Positions 31,036 through 43,338 of a stretch of DNA of 64,000 nt are shown here, in pieces (the first letter of the stretch is position 1; each line of letters begins with the position of its first letter). Source of the DNA: Puccinellia tenuiflora (lineage: Eukaryota; Streptophyta; Magnoliopsida; Poales; Poaceae); contig QRDG01000398.1 of NCBI GenBank assembly GCA_012064385.1, forward strand, positions 1,730,603 to 1,794,602, written 5' to 3'. Made by a program: the position numbers and the translations under genes. The notes under the pieces are model-generated. The model ran no database searches, was not told the origin of the DNA, and saw only the letters and a program-made list of their open reading frames with translations.

Positions 31036-34000
31036 TGTCACATCCCGAATTTTGGTCCTATAAAATTTTCTTTGACAAAACCAACATTTGGGATTTTAAA
31101 TTTGGATCTGATGATCTTGGCACCTCCCTTCTCCCTGCTTTTCCCAAAACCCCAAATTATCTAGGGATTTATCTTTTTCCCAAATACCAAAGGGCTAAAC
31201 CCTAGCTTCCAAAGGAAGCATGTCAATACTATCTTCAAAAATTCTCCAAAAATTCAGGAAGGACCCCTACCCTATGGTTAACCCAATTATGCAAAAATAT
31301 TCCCTACCTTGCTAAGGAAATTTTGGAAAATTTCTCCACTTTACTTTCTGCCCCAAACTTGTTATTTTTGGAAACCCTATTGAATCTTTTTCAAAAATTG
31401 CAAAAATTACAGGGTAGATTCTCTGGACCCATACCTACCTCCATGAATTTTTCTGGCCAATTATCTTTTATTTTGGTTGCCCAAAATACCTCCTCTTTTT
31501 CTGGACAGAAGTGTTTGATGAAATTTCAGTATAGCTCAAGTTGCAAACCAGCCAAAGTTCACATCTACAAAGTCATAGGATTTTGAATTTTGCACCCAGT
31601 GACACGATTAGTTTCTTTTAAAGGGCCCTAGGATGGGGGTATCGTCCTGATGCCGATGGTGGCATGGCCAGGGCATGCGCCAGAACGCGCCCGACGGCGC
31701 CGCCCATTCTTGGTCGCCGCCGGTGACCTCCCCCTCACCTTCCCTCGTGTCCCCCAGCTCCCCCACCACCTGCTCGACTACCACGGCCCGTCCATGCGCC
31801 CCCTCCCCTCCCGTGCACCGCCGTCCGCTAGGCGACGCACCGCTCGAACGGCACCACCACGGGACCCCCCCTCCACCTCACAGTACCCCCACAGCACCCC
31901 GCGAATCCCGTCGTTCCGCACCCGCACAGCGCCGCACTGCCGCCACACCGTCACTGCGCCGCCCGTCGACTCCTCTGCACCGCCCTCCCCGTGTCACCGC
32001 CCCGTCATGGCCGCCCGGACCCCTCACCGCACCCGCATGCCACGCCGCCCCGAGCTTATCCACGGGCGCGAGAATCCCGTCGTCTACGACGCTCTGCCAC
32101 CACCCCATCGACGCGCCGTCCGTCGTCAAGCCCCCGGCCCGGCCTCCATACCGTGACACCTCGCCGCGGAGCTCGACCGGACCCCCACCGTGGGAAGCTA
32201 TAAAAGGAGCCCCCTGGCCGCTCCGAGGAAGCATCACCACCCACCGTCCCTCTCCACCCCTCCCCCTCCCGGATTGGCAACCGGGGAGCCCCCAATCACC
32301 GGCGACCACCCCGCCTCCGCCCCACGGTCTCCGACCAATTCCTCCTCCACCGACCCTCCCCACACGATCTCCTCGCCCCTCCCTCCAATCCACCCCTCCA
32401 GAACTCCGTAGACGCCCCCACCAGAGCCTAGGACGCCCTAGTTCGCCGCCCTGCCCTCGACGGTGAGCACGCCGGCGTCGGCGACCTCTCCCTCCCTCTC
32501 TGTTCTTATTATCGGCGCGTACCGATTCGGGTTTTAAAAGGGCAGGACCCACCCGTCAGATTTCTATCAATTTCGAATGGTTTTCTTTTCTTTTTTTCTG
32601 CTTGGGAAAAAACAGATTGTTAGGGTCAACTTTGGAGAGTTATAACTCTCTCAAAAAATTCAAAAAATGTGAATCTTTTTGTAGTGGCTTGGTTTTGAAA
32701 AGATCTACCCAATGCCCCTGGTTTCACTAGATTTGAAGTTCATTTGCCCCTGAACCTTGAAATGCCATGCGGAGGGTTTTAACCATGTTTTTTCGATTTA
32801 TTTGATAGATCCAAACCCTACCTTTGAAGTGGAGGTGGAACCTATCCCTGAAGGCAAGCCATCAGCCCCCAACCATCCGTTCCCAAGTCATCGATGCCTG
32901 ATTTGACTTGTTGTTGCTTGTTTGCGCGATAGTTGCATCCCGCATATCTCATTTCATGCCTATTATTTCATGTGACCTAATGCTACTTTTACTTTCTGCA
33001 ATACGATAAACTCATGACCCGTGAGTTGAGTTCCGGCCGGCGACTAAATACATGTTGGGCACCGCCCGCGTGGATTGAATCTCGCCTACTTTCCGTACTT
33101 TTATTTCAAGTAACTTTACTTTCCTGCAATACGATAAACCCATCAAGTGTGGGTTGAGTTCCGGCCGGCGACTAAATACATGTCGGGCTCCGCCCGCGTG
33201 GATTGAATCTCGTCTACTTTCCGTAGAGTGGGGTGTGCGTATTTATTTACTCAACCCGTGGCTGCAACTGGCCGGAGACATCTCCGTCCTCGCCCGGTTG
33301 ATTTTGTTATTTTCTTACTCGACCCGTGGCTGCAACTGGCTGGAGATATCTCCATCCTCGCCCGGTTGACCTTACTGAGCTGCCATGTGGTTATTTTATG
33401 CTCATGTTTATCTTGTGGACTAACGTTTGTTGCTATCTTGTGGTTGAGAGTAAAATTGACTAAAAAGATAACCACCTCCGTCGACTAGATTGAGTCTTAT
33501 AGTGCCACTCGCCAAACACACCCGCACAACCATGCGTCGTTGAAATGGGCAGACCGTAGCTTAGTAGCCTATCGAGCCTCTTTTGATGCTACCCACTTGG
33601 CAAGTCTAGTCGGCTACTGCATAGTTGTGGTCGGGGCTAGTCTTGTGAAGGTTCCGGAGCTAGGCGTTGCTCATGAGTTGGGGACGTGCCGGATTCACTT
33701 TGTCATAAGACTTAGCCCGAGTGGTAAGTCGGTAGCTATACAAGGAGTGTCTTGGTAGAGCGGACGGCTACGGGGGAATAGGTTTGTGCTGTCGCCATGA
33801 TGGGTGTAGTACTTCGGTACCGGCGGTACAAGCTTAGACCCCAACGCGTGGATAAAAGTTGCAACCTCTCGAGAGTGTCAAATCTAGAATCTAGTATTGT
33901 TCCTACTTAAGGAACGGTGTTGGGTCCAGTCACACTTGAGTCAGTCCAGTCGAACACGGAGAATAAATTCACCAAACGGCCAGAGTTGGCCAAAGTTGAG

Positions 34001-34601
34001 CCGAAAAGAGGACCATAGTTGGTCAAAGCTAAGCCCAGAAGTGGACCAGAGTTGGTCAAGCTTGAGAACATAAGTGTTGTGGATAGTGTTGTGTGGAAAT
34101 GAGACTCGTTCTCACAAGCCACGTTTTCGTCACAGGTAAGTAGGTAAGTTAAGTCCAACCGTTAAGCTTGGACTCGCACCTGCACCCATGCCATGCCATA
34201 TAGGAACGTTGGTTACAGTTGATTGAGGATTGATGTCTTGCGAGTACATTCCATGTACTCACCTGGCTTTTCATGTGGCCAGATCCTCCTACCCCCGCCG
34301 CCGAGTACCCCTTGTACGAGAACTAGATCCGGTGTCCAGGCAGAGCCCCGTGGAGTTAGGCCCTCATCACCACACGCTTCCGTCATCCCGCTGACGCCCT
34401 CTGATGAAGTCATGTTCAATAAATAATGTACAAACTGTTGTGTGCGCTAGGGCGCAGCCTTGTAATGAGACCCTTGTAAAATACCGTCGGTTTCCGACCC
34501 CCTTGAATAAAGTGGTTATGTTCTGTTATCAAGTTGCCATATATTCAGTGCTCCTGGGACTGATATATGAGATGTCTCGGTCTTCGGATCGGGGTGTCAC
34601 A
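31036..34601 (+). repeat. 5' LTR of element C (3.57 kb)
   Basis: Begins TGTCACATCCCGA directly after the interrupted Tat gag and ends GGGGTGTCACA, five bases before the primer site. The promoter TATAAAAG is at 32199-32206, inside a GC-rich region (31640-32480) whose overlapping frames are not genes. A likely splice donor CGACG|GTGAGC lies at 32461. Tandem duplications: a 128-base unit starting CTGCAATACGATAAA at 32996 and 33124, and a 68-base unit starting ACCCGTGGCTGCAACTGG at 33254 and 33322. A palindrome GAGTACA..TGTACTC lies at 34242-34260. Confidence 0.9.
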
Positions 34602-34606
34602 AAGCT

Positions 34607-34618
34607 TGGTATCAGAGC
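34607..34618 (+). other. Primer-binding site of element C (initiator Met tRNA)
   Basis: TGGTATCAGAGC, complementary to the 3' end of plant initiator tRNA-Met, lies five bases after the LTR end. Confidence 0.92.
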
Positions 34619-34752
34619 CTAACTGCCTATAGGATACCCTAGTTCTGAGCGAAAACCCTAGACAACGAACATTGCCTTGTTGTTTCCAATTGTTTCTTTA
34701 CCTGTTTTGTGTTTATTTGACCTTGTCACTCACCCTCTTATCTATGGTACAG

Positions 34753-35565
34753 ATGACGTTCGAACTCCTCGTAGAGACCACCGCAGTGCACGAGCTTGGT
34801 ATGGTCAAGTACCTCCGTGAGACTTGGGGCCACCTCTACCCATCCGCGCCACCTCCGAAATTCCGCGTGTTCTACTCCCGCTCTCACGGGCCTCGCACCG
34901 AGTTCACCGCCACGGTCTACCTAGAAGCCAGGCCAGATGAAGATGGACCGTCCTACGTCCTCTCCTCCGGCATCACCAACCAGGTGACCCGCGCCCTTCA
35001 GGAGGTCTCCGGGGACGCCCTCGTCTTCCTTCGCACCCATGACCCCGTCATGAAGGTGTGCACCTGCTACGTCTACTTCCCGAGGTTAGACCTGAGCAAC
35101 GGGGATGTTCTCTTCCCCAACCCCGGAGGCACCACCCCCGCACTCACCTCACTTCTCCGGTACACGTCCCACCTCCACCAGTACCTGCAGGACACCCTTT
35201 TCCAGATGTCTGTTCTCCATGCCAACCTCACTGCCGCCGAAGCTGCTAGGGCGCCGGGAGTTGTTCCCCCTCGCCCCATTCCTCACCCCCGTAGTACTCT
35301 TGATCAGCTTAGGGCGAGGCTCGTTGTCGCACCTGCCCGAGCCGCCCCGTTCCGTAGTTCCACCACCGCTCCTCGCTCCAGGCCCCGCACCTCCACCGAG
35401 CTTCCACCCACACCCTCCACTCAGCGCCGCCGCACCACCGCCGCCCCGCCGACTCCCACGTACACCCCCGGGGCGCCTTCTTCGACCAACGCCGACATCA
35501 AGGAAGAGAGCGATGACAGCCTCGACATCATCGCACCAGCCACTCCCCTCGAGATGGAGTTTTAG
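34753..35565 (+). CDS. First ORF of element C, between primer site and gag
   Basis: 270 codons, starting at an ATG that directly follows a splice-acceptor-like TATGGTACAG. An alternative ATG lies three codons upstream. The N-terminal ~175 residues look globular (RETWGHLYPSAPPPKFRVFY, TRALQEVSGDALVFLRTHD, LLRYTSHLHQYLQDTLFQMS). The C-terminal ~95 residues are Pro/Arg/Thr-rich and end in an acidic stretch. Element B has an ORF in the same place, with a faintly similar order (PP/AP-x-FR, then a helical stretch, then a coiled segment). I know no function for it. It is not gag, since a separate gag with zinc knuckle follows at 35822. Confidence 0.65.
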   Translation: MTFELLVETTAVHELGMVKYLRETWGHLYPSAPPPKFRVFYSRSHGPRTEFTATVYLEARPDEDGPSYVLSSGITNQVTRALQEVSGDALVFLRTHDPVMKVCTCYVYFPRLDLSNGDVLFPNPGGTTPALTSLLRYTSHLHQYLQDTLFQMSVLHANLTAAEAARAPGVVPPRPIPHPRSTLDQLRARLVVAPARAAPFRSSTTAPRSRPRTSTELPPTPSTQRRRTTAAPPTPTYTPGAPSSTNADIKEESDDSLDIIAPATPLEMEF

Positions 35566-35821
35566 GCGCTAGCCGAGGAGCGTAAGCGCGTGTATCTTAG
35601 TTATGCATCTTAGTGGAGGACCGCGTCATCCAACGCGTGCTAGAATAAAGGGCGGTTACGGCTTGTATCCTGTATTATAGCATGTAATGTATGCCATGTA
35701 ACCCAACTCTCCACTGTGTAACGATGCCCTTGTTTTATCTCTTGCTCTTGTTCGGATTTTATGGGATGTTGCACTTCTTCCTCCCCATGTGGATGCTCAT
35801 GGTACGCCCCCCCCCTTCAGG

Positions 35822-38449
35822 ATGAGGCCCCGCACAGGTACAAGAGGCAGCCGAGGGACTCCAATCCGCCGCTCAGCCCGACAAGCCGGCGTGGACCCAA
35901 TGCCTCCACCGCCGACAGCTCCTCCCCAAGAACCAACTCCAAGCCAGCTTTTGATAATGATGGATGAGCGTCACCAGCAGAACATGACTCAAATCATAAG
36001 GGAGTTTGGGAGCTACATGCAAGCACAAAACACTTCCCGCCCCTCTCGCTCCAAGCTCCAGGACTTCCAGCGCACTCAGCCACCTAAGTTCTCTCAGGCC
36101 ACCAACCCACTCGAAGCTGATGATTGGCTCCGTACTATGGAGAAGAAGTTAGAGATTGCTCGTGTTGACGAGCAGGACAAGGTACCCTTCGTCACTCACT
36201 ATCTCGAAGGACCAGCCGATGTATGGTGGGACAGCCGGTTTATTATGAGAGAAGATGAAGCAGCCATCACTTGGGCCGAATTCCGGGAGATTTTCCGCAA
36301 GACCTACATACCCTCGAGCCTTATAAAAATGAAGCAGCAGGAACTTTTAGCACTCACTCAAGGCAACTCAACCATAAGCGAGTACCTAGCCAAGTTCAAT
36401 GATCTTGCCCGATATGCCCCCGATGATGTCAACACAGACGAGAAGAAGAAGGACAGGTTCCTCCATGGAATGCATCAAGCCATCAAGACCCAGCTTAGTG
36501 TCCTGCAGTTTCCAGATTTTCAAGCCTTGGTCAACACCGCCCTGATCTCCAAAAGGGAGCATCGCACCATTTACGATTCCCACAAGAGGAAGTTCGAACC
36601 TCGCAAGCATCAACCGGAAGGGACCCACTCTAGGCCACGCACCTGGCCCCCAAATCCGCAAACCCCAGCCCGTCCGAATACGTGGAACCCTCCCAAGCGG
36701 GAAGGATACAACCGGACTGAATTCTACCACAAGCGCCCCCTGGTGGACGACTGCAAGAGGGACAACTCATGCTTCAAGTGTGGAAAGACTGGGCATTACA
36801 TCGCCGACTGCCCCCTGACTCACAACAGCAATGGCGCCAACGAAACCACCGTCGGCGCCACCAAACCACCTCAGGTTGCCCGAGTTCATCACATGACCGC
36901 CGAGGAGGCATACGAGGCTTCAGAAGTGGTGCTCGGTATGTGTACTATCAACACTAAACCCGCGCTAATTTTATTCGACTCTGGAGCTTCCCACTCTTTC
37001 ATCTCCAAGGATTTTGTTGCCAAACACCGTTTTCCCGTTTTTCCCCTGGACCATCTTTTGGTGATACAAACCCCCGCCTCCAAGATGAAGACCAACACGG
37101 GTTGCCAGCAGTTGACCATCAACATCAACCAAGTGGAATTTCCCGCTCAGCTCAACACCCTTGACACCCCCGGCCTGGACGCCATCCTCGGGATGGATTG
37201 GCTAGCGCAGCATGCAGCCCAGATTGACTGTGCTTCCAGGTCAGTCACCCTTACCAACCCAGAAGGCATCCGCACCACGTACTTGCCAAATAAGCCACCC
37301 CAAGTGAAGGCCAGGGTGTTCTCAATCCAAGCACCGGAAATAGGCGAAATCTATGTGGTCAGCGAATACCCTGATGTATTCCCCGATGAGTTGCCAGGAA
37401 TGCCCCCCGACCGAGACGTAGAGTTTGCCATTGAAATAGTCCCTGGAACTAATCCCATCTTCAAGAAGCATTATCGGATGACAAGTCCTGAGTTAGTGGA
37501 GCTAAAAAGGCAACTGGATGAACTAATTGAGAAGAAGTTTATCCGCCCCAGTGTCTCCCCTTGGGGCTCTCCCGTCCTGTTTGCTAAGAAGAGTGATGGT
37601 ACGCTCAGATTGTGCATCGACTATCGAGCCCTCAACCAGGTCACTATCAAGAACAAGTACCCCCTGCCCCGGATTAATGATTTGTTTGAACAACTTCGTG
37701 GGGCACGGGTTTTCTCGAAAATTGATCTTCGCACGGGATATTACCAACTGAAGATTCGAGAGAGTGATATACCCAAGACCGCCTTTACCACCAGGTACGG
37801 GCTTTATGAGTGTACGGTCATGTCATTTGGCCTAACCAATGCCCCCGCCTACTTCATGGGCATGATGAATAAAATATTTATGGAATATCTTGACAAATTC
37901 GTCGTGGTATTCATCGACGACATTCTCATCTACTCCAAAAACGAGGAGGAACACGGCCAACATCTTAGGCTGGTCCTCCAGCGTCTGCGAGACCAACAAC
38001 TCTACGCCAAGTTCAGCAAATGTCAGTTCTGGTTGAAGGAAGTTGAATTCTTGGGACACGTACTGTCAGGAGACGGCGTAGCAGTGAATCCTAGCAAGAT
38101 TACCGACATGTTGGAATGGAGGACCCCCACCAATGCGTCTGAAATTAGAAGCTTCTTGGGACTGGCAGGATACTATCGGAGGTTCATCGAGAATTTCTCA
38201 AAGATAGCTAAACCCATGACCGACTTATTGAAGAAGAACCGGAAGTACCTCTGGACCGAGGAATGCCAGTCGAGCTTCGAGAAGCTAAAAACCCGGTTGA
38301 CCACAGCCCCGATACTCGTGTTACCAGACGACACCAAGGACTTCACCGTTTACTGTGACGCCTCCAGGAACGGACTAGGAGCCGTGCTCATGCAGGAGGG
38401 GAAGGTTATAGCTTACACGTCTAAGCAACTCAAGACCCACGAGTCAAAC
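35822..38449 (+). CDS. gag-pol of element C, open for 876 codons, cut in RNase H by element B
   Basis: Polyprotein that packages and copies the element. I take the ATG at 35822, just after CCCTTCAG|G, because the frame upstream opens only on GTG. Order: disordered N-terminus; capsid-like gag (~90-230; [31 protein letters not shown]); zinc knuckle [14 protein letters not shown] from ~317; protease with [10 protein letters not shown] (Asp ~386); reverse transcriptase with [11 protein letters not shown] and the catalytic FIDD at ~697-700; start of RNase H ([19 protein letters not shown]). No stop or frameshift occurs in the whole stretch. It ends after HESN, where the LTR of element B begins (TGTAACATCCC at 38450). 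Connection, integrase and any chromodomain lie beyond the window. Confidence 0.92.
38445..38449 (+). repeat. Left target-site duplication of element B (CAAAC)
   Basis: The five bases before the TG of the element B LTR. The partner copy would lie to the right of the window, so it is inferred from position only. Confidence 0.55.
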
Positions 38450-41400
38450 TGTAACATCCCAGAATTAATATAAGTATTATTAATTCCAAAAATGTGGGCC
38501 AACAAAAATTTTTATTTTCTTATGTGTGTTTGCTTGCATTTTATTGCTTGATGTGTGTGATTGCTAAGCAAAAGGGAATAAAAAGAAAGAAAATGAAAAC
38601 AACCCCACCACATGAAATAATGGGACAAGTGCCACACAAAAATTTCTCTAAATGAGAAATAAATATTTTCTTTTAAATCAAAAACCAGTGGGGTGACATA
38701 GTACTCACTCCCACTTAGCTCTAATAACTTTTCTCTCTTAAAAATATAATTTCAAATTCCAAATATAAAATTCCATTTCTTTCTTTAATCATCTCAAACC
38801 CCAAAATGTGCTATGATGCACTTATCAAAAAATACCATCATAGCACCACAAATCACAATTAATATGTATGGAACCAGTGGTGGAAACCAAATTCAAAAAT
38901 TCAAATTTAATTTCTGTTGAGGCATTTGGTCGAACAGGTGGCATGCACCACCCCTGTTCTTCCCCAAATGCTTAAACCCGAGATCAAATCGGTGGATTCG
39001 GTCGTTTGTTCGTCGATTCCTTGCACCACACCATCCCTCTCCACCTCACGGACCTGCCTGGCACCTCAATTTCGCGCGGGAACAACCCAGGCCGTCGCAT
39101 TGATCGCCGCCACCCGAGGGAGCACGGCCACTGTGGCCATGCCGCCCTGCCGCGCCGTGGAGGAGACCACCCCACCGCCCTCCTTAGCCCAACACCGTAG
39201 CCGGCCTCGCGCCAGCCCTACGGACACGCTCGGCCGCCCGCTGCCCCGCCCCAGCACCATGTCCACCGTGCGCCGGAGCACGGCTATAAAACCGAGCCGC
39301 CCCGAGCTCAAATTCGCCCGCACCACTCCACCCCACCTCGCCACTCCACTCCCCTACCTTCCTCTCTCTCTCGTGCACCGCCTGGAGGGCGGAATTGCTG
39401 CCGGAGAGCCGCTGCCGCCCTGCGTCGTCCTCGGAGCGCCGCCACTGCCGAAGAGGTCGACGACCGATCCGTGGCCGTGCGGCCACTCCCTCTCTCTCTT
39501 TTCCCTCCCTAACCCTCTGCCATGCACCACCGCCACCGCACGCTCACGCTCTCGTCGATCTGTGCACAGGATCGCCGCCAGGAGCTCGCCGTCGCCGCTC
39601 TGCATCCGTGGAGGCCGCATCGCCGTCGCCGACGAACCCGTGCATCCCAGGACCCACAACTCCGCCCGTAGCCGTCCACGAGTCTCCGCCGTCGATTCCC
39701 GCCGTCGCCGCCATCCACCGAGCCCTAGGTGAGCCGCTAGCCACCGCCCCACCGCCGGCAGCACGGTGGCGCCGCCAGAAAGTGGTCGTCGCCGTTGCTT
39801 TGAATGTGGGCCGTTGGATCTAGATCCAACGGCAAGATACCGATTCGGATAGTTTCTGAAAATTGCTAAGTCTGGAATTAACAGAGTTGATTAGCTCACA
39901 TTGCAATTAATTTGTGAAAAATATACTGAGCCAAAATTTACAAAATTTATATGGTTGGAAAGAGCTCTATTCATAGATTCTGCTGCATGTCTTGTATGTC
40001 CAAAATAATTAGCTTAGCATCCTTAAATTATTGGACAAAGTAGCTATGTCCTATCTGTTTCAGAAAAGTTTCTGAAACAGATATTTATTTCTGTCTTTAG
40101 CTGTTGATATTAATTCACCTGATTTTATTTAGGAGTTATCCTTGGTATGTCATGTTAGTATAGACAGCATACTATCATGAGCAAGTGATTTGAACCCTGA
40201 ATTAAAATCTGGCTAAAAGATTTAAATTGGGCAATATAGCTAATCAGTTAGCTCAACACTGCAATAACAGAACATAGCCTACTTCCCATGCAAATTGCTA
40301 TTGAACCAGAGGCCTAAAAATAGCAAATAAAAATCTTGTAGCAAATAAAACATGTAATCTTCACAGTGATGCAAGACATGATCATTAAGAGTAATTCCCT
40401 GATTTAAAATGAAAATGCCAAATGTGCTAATTGATAACACTAAAATGGATAGATAATATCTCTGTCAGAAATTTGATTAGACTTTGAAATCCAATATCTT
40501 GAGATCTAGGAATCTAAAAATAGCAAATAAAAATGTTCTGGAAAGCTTATGAAAATATCTAACTAACTAAAGTGGTTTCACCCCATTTAGGTTAATAAAT
40601 AAATAATGATAATCAAAATTCCACAGAAGGTATAAACCTAAACTTGTTTGTTTCTGATACTCTACTAATCCAATTGAGGTCAAACCAATTTTGTTAGCTC
40701 ACCTTTAAGCAATACTAGTCACCCCTAAAAGGACTTAATTTTTGAATACAATTAACTTGAGTTGTAGCAAAAACAAGAAAATCAACATTCTGGATTAAAA
40801 CATTTCCACAGGGAGTTTAATAACTCAAATTGATTTGAATCCAATCAGGCTGTCTTCTAGAGATCAGTAGCTATCTATAGAATTTTAGTTAGTATTTTTG
40901 TGACCAACAGAACTCAAGTTATGCAATTAAACATAAAACCCTAGTTTCTGCCAAAATTGAAAGGCAAATGAATATTGTTAATTAAATCAATTTGAAACCA
41001 AATTGTGTTACCTTGTGAGTTCAGTAGCTAGTTGTGATGTTATGTTGCTTGTGATGTGATGTTTGCTTGTCTAGTTTAGTGATTGTTTGCTTGTATTGTT
41101 TGTTTATCGATTAGACGCGAACGTTGCCGGAGACTACGAGGAAGGAGATTACTTCGAGCAGCAGGAACCCGAGCACTTTGTTGAGCAAGGCAAGCTACTT
41201 CGCTGAGCTTGCATTTACATCCCTTTACATTAGTTACATGCAAATTCCTAAAGTAGTAGTCCTGATTTCTGAAAAGAACCCTTATCACAAGGGATTTAAA
41301 ACTGCTCACCCTATATAGAATATAGAGTAGACACCTAAAACTATAGGATGGGAAAAACATGGTTATTCCAAACTCCTTTTTAAAGTACCTAGTTGATGAT

Positions 41401-42642
41401 GAAATGCCGAGTTATCGGTGTTAAAGCGGAGAAGTGATAAAAGGGAGTTGTTTATAAAAAAGCACATTGTGTCCTAGTACTTACGTCGACCAGCCGATAA
41501 TCTGTGCGACCACACCTACCCAAATATGGGAACGGGCGTAGTCATATAGTTTGCTCATATTAGTATGGGATACCTCATCGACGGAGATGACTCCGTTATG
41601 CATGAGGGGAGGGTCATTGCGACCTAACCCCTGACCCGGGTCTCGGCAATCTGATGGATTGAGGGATTGAAGACGCCACCTTTGGGTCGCCGGAGAAAAC
41701 TACGAGTCCTCACATCTAGGTTCCTCGACGGGGGATCCTGTACTAGGTGTCGGAGGAATGATGAATTCGTAAGGGTAGGGTCCTATACTAGCATGAGCAA
41801 AGGACAGGCTATGGTCGGTAGCTCAACTTCGCATACACCTTGTATGGCGGGACGTGGCAGACACGATGAGTTACCGGATGGGTGTGGGAAAAGCGTGCTA
41901 CCTCTGCAGAGGGTAAAAACTATTCGAATAGCCGAGTCCTCGGATATGGACAGTTGGGAGGCCCTACTAGACCATGTGCAAAAGCAAAAGTTTTTGATAA
42001 AATGTGCAAGACTGGAAGAATAAGGAAATGATGTTTCCAACTATACCAAATGGAGTGGTATGAGTTGTGGAGGAAAAGAGATCATGATGAGTAGTAGTCG
42101 GGAAAAGGAGGAGTTTTGGATAAACAATAAAATTGTGATTCTCTCTAAAGATAGTAGTAAATCTCTTCTTACCTTTTTCATCAAGGATATAGAGATAGAG
42201 TAATAACTAAAAGTGCTGTAGAGAACAACTTAAAACTGGTGCATACTCAGTAGAGGAGTAGTTTGCGAGTACAAATTGTACTCATACTGGTTTCGTCTCT
42301 GGCTATTGTCTTAGCCAGATCCCGAGGAAAACTACGCTGAAGCAGAGTATGGAGACTTCTATGCGAACTAGGGATCTTCGTGAGTCAACTGCCTGTCGGT
42401 CGTCGCTAGGACGCGTTGGACTTCTACTACGTAGCTTCCGCTGAATGCTTTTGATTTGGCCCTCGAAGGCACCTATGTAAGACTTGGTCTAAGTGACCTA
42501 CTATGTAAGACTTTAATGCGGTACTGTAATGGATGTAAACTTTGGTATCCAATTCGGATTATGGGCAACGACAGACTGATCATGGGATCGTTGTGTGAAC
42601 CATAATCGGGTATTTCGGACAGCTAGTCCGGGGTCCCCACCA
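38450..42642 (+). repeat. 5' LTR of element B (4.19 kb)
   Basis: Starts TGTAACATCCCAG and ends GGGGTCCCCACCA. TATAAA lies at 39285-39290, in a GC-rich region (38980-39830). Probable leader splicing: donor CCCTAG|GTGAGC at 39728/39729, acceptor before 41115, a GC-type donor at 41190, and acceptor before 42319. The ~215-bp leader module shared with the CACTA transposon lies at 39848-40075. A block around 41500-42100 is ~97% identical to the LARD LTR, and a palindrome GAGTACA..TGTACTC lies at 42267-42283. Frames in this LTR lack ATG starts or are GC-rich artefacts. Confidence 0.9.
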
Positions 42643-42646
42643 GAGT

Positions 42647-42658
42647 TGGTATCAGAGC
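42647..42658 (+). other. Primer-binding site of element B (initiator Met tRNA)
   Basis: TGGTATCAGAGC, four bases (GAGT) after the LTR end. The next ~50 bases include GGAGACCTTAGTTAGCATGG, which recurs in the leader of the LARD. Confidence 0.92.
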
Positions 42659-43333
42659 GCATCTTGACCATAGGAGACCTTAGTTAGCATGGCCGTTAGA
42701 TAGGAGTTACAAAAGTAATTTCTAAAACAAGGGAGTGAAAATATTTCGAAAACTTCTTATCTCCCAACCCTCTCATATCTGCAAAAAAATTCTATCCACT
42801 AATATTACAAATTTTTCGGCATCCTTAAAATTTTACATAGTCATAATTCCACAAAATTCAAAATTTGGACTCACTTGTTGCCTCACTTAAAAATTTAAAG
42901 TTTGCGCCCAAGTCACCTAACTAACTTAAAATTTGGCTTAAAATTTGTAGATGGCGCTGCACTTCACCGAGTTTCTGCAAGTTAAGGAGAAGGGCAACCT
43001 CATGTTCGAGAAGGACCTGTACAAGTTGAGCGACATCTTGGGTCGCCCAGCTCCTGAGTTCCGTGGAGCGCAGGTTGATGCACACGACAAGGACAACCTG
43101 TGTTGGCTCATTGAGTCGTCTGTCCGGGGAACATCAAGTCTCCCCATTCCAGGACACTGTCTTTCACCACGATGGACACCAGTTGGAACGATGGACTGTG
43201 TCGTGCCATGCAGAGGCTGCTGGCTCGACTTTGTGAGGAGCACAAGGAGGAGTTAGTGAACTCGCCTTTCAGGTTCTACGGGAGGCGTGACACCGAGGGA
43301 CGTCCTACTTCCACTGTTCGCCACCCTACCTTT

Positions 43334-43338
43334 GGGGA
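43334..43338 (+). repeat. Target-site duplication of the LARD, left copy (GGGGA)
   Basis: The right copy at 56903-56907 is GGTGA. One mismatch separates them. The right copy keeps the ORF sense, so the left one probably mutated after insertion. Confidence 0.75.

Larger units (their letters stand above)
31036..38449 (+). mobile_element. Chromovirus-type Gypsy element C, left part (interrupted by element B)
   Basis: It is a 3566-base LTR, initiator-Met tRNA primer site, a first ORF, then gag, protease, reverse transcriptase and the beginning of RNase H in one open frame up to the insertion of element B. The rest lies beyond the window. The left target duplication would be CCGGC (31031-31035). 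The long LTR and the RT sequence fit the Tekay/Del clade. Confidence 0.88.

Noticed and set aside
31650..32552. Long GC-rich frames up to 263 codons
   Set aside because: They lie in the promoter/leader of the element C LTR; frames are open on both strands because of composition.
34607..34618. Possible tRNA gene fragment (TGGTATCAGAGC; also 42647 and 51532)
   Set aside because: Only the 12-base primer-site complement is present, at the LTR boundary; no tRNA body.
38917..39823. Frames of 271 and 142 codons in the element B LTR (also at 63162-63942)
   Set aside because: They open with TTG or other non-ATG codons, start upstream of the TATA box or lack an in-frame ATG, and have Arg/Pro-rich composition.
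41667..42023. 118-codon frame in the element B LTR, conserved in the LARD LTR
   Set aside because: It opens with TTG, lies wholly inside LTRs, and conservation is equally strong at silent positions, so it is reported as a DNA-level finding and not as a gene.
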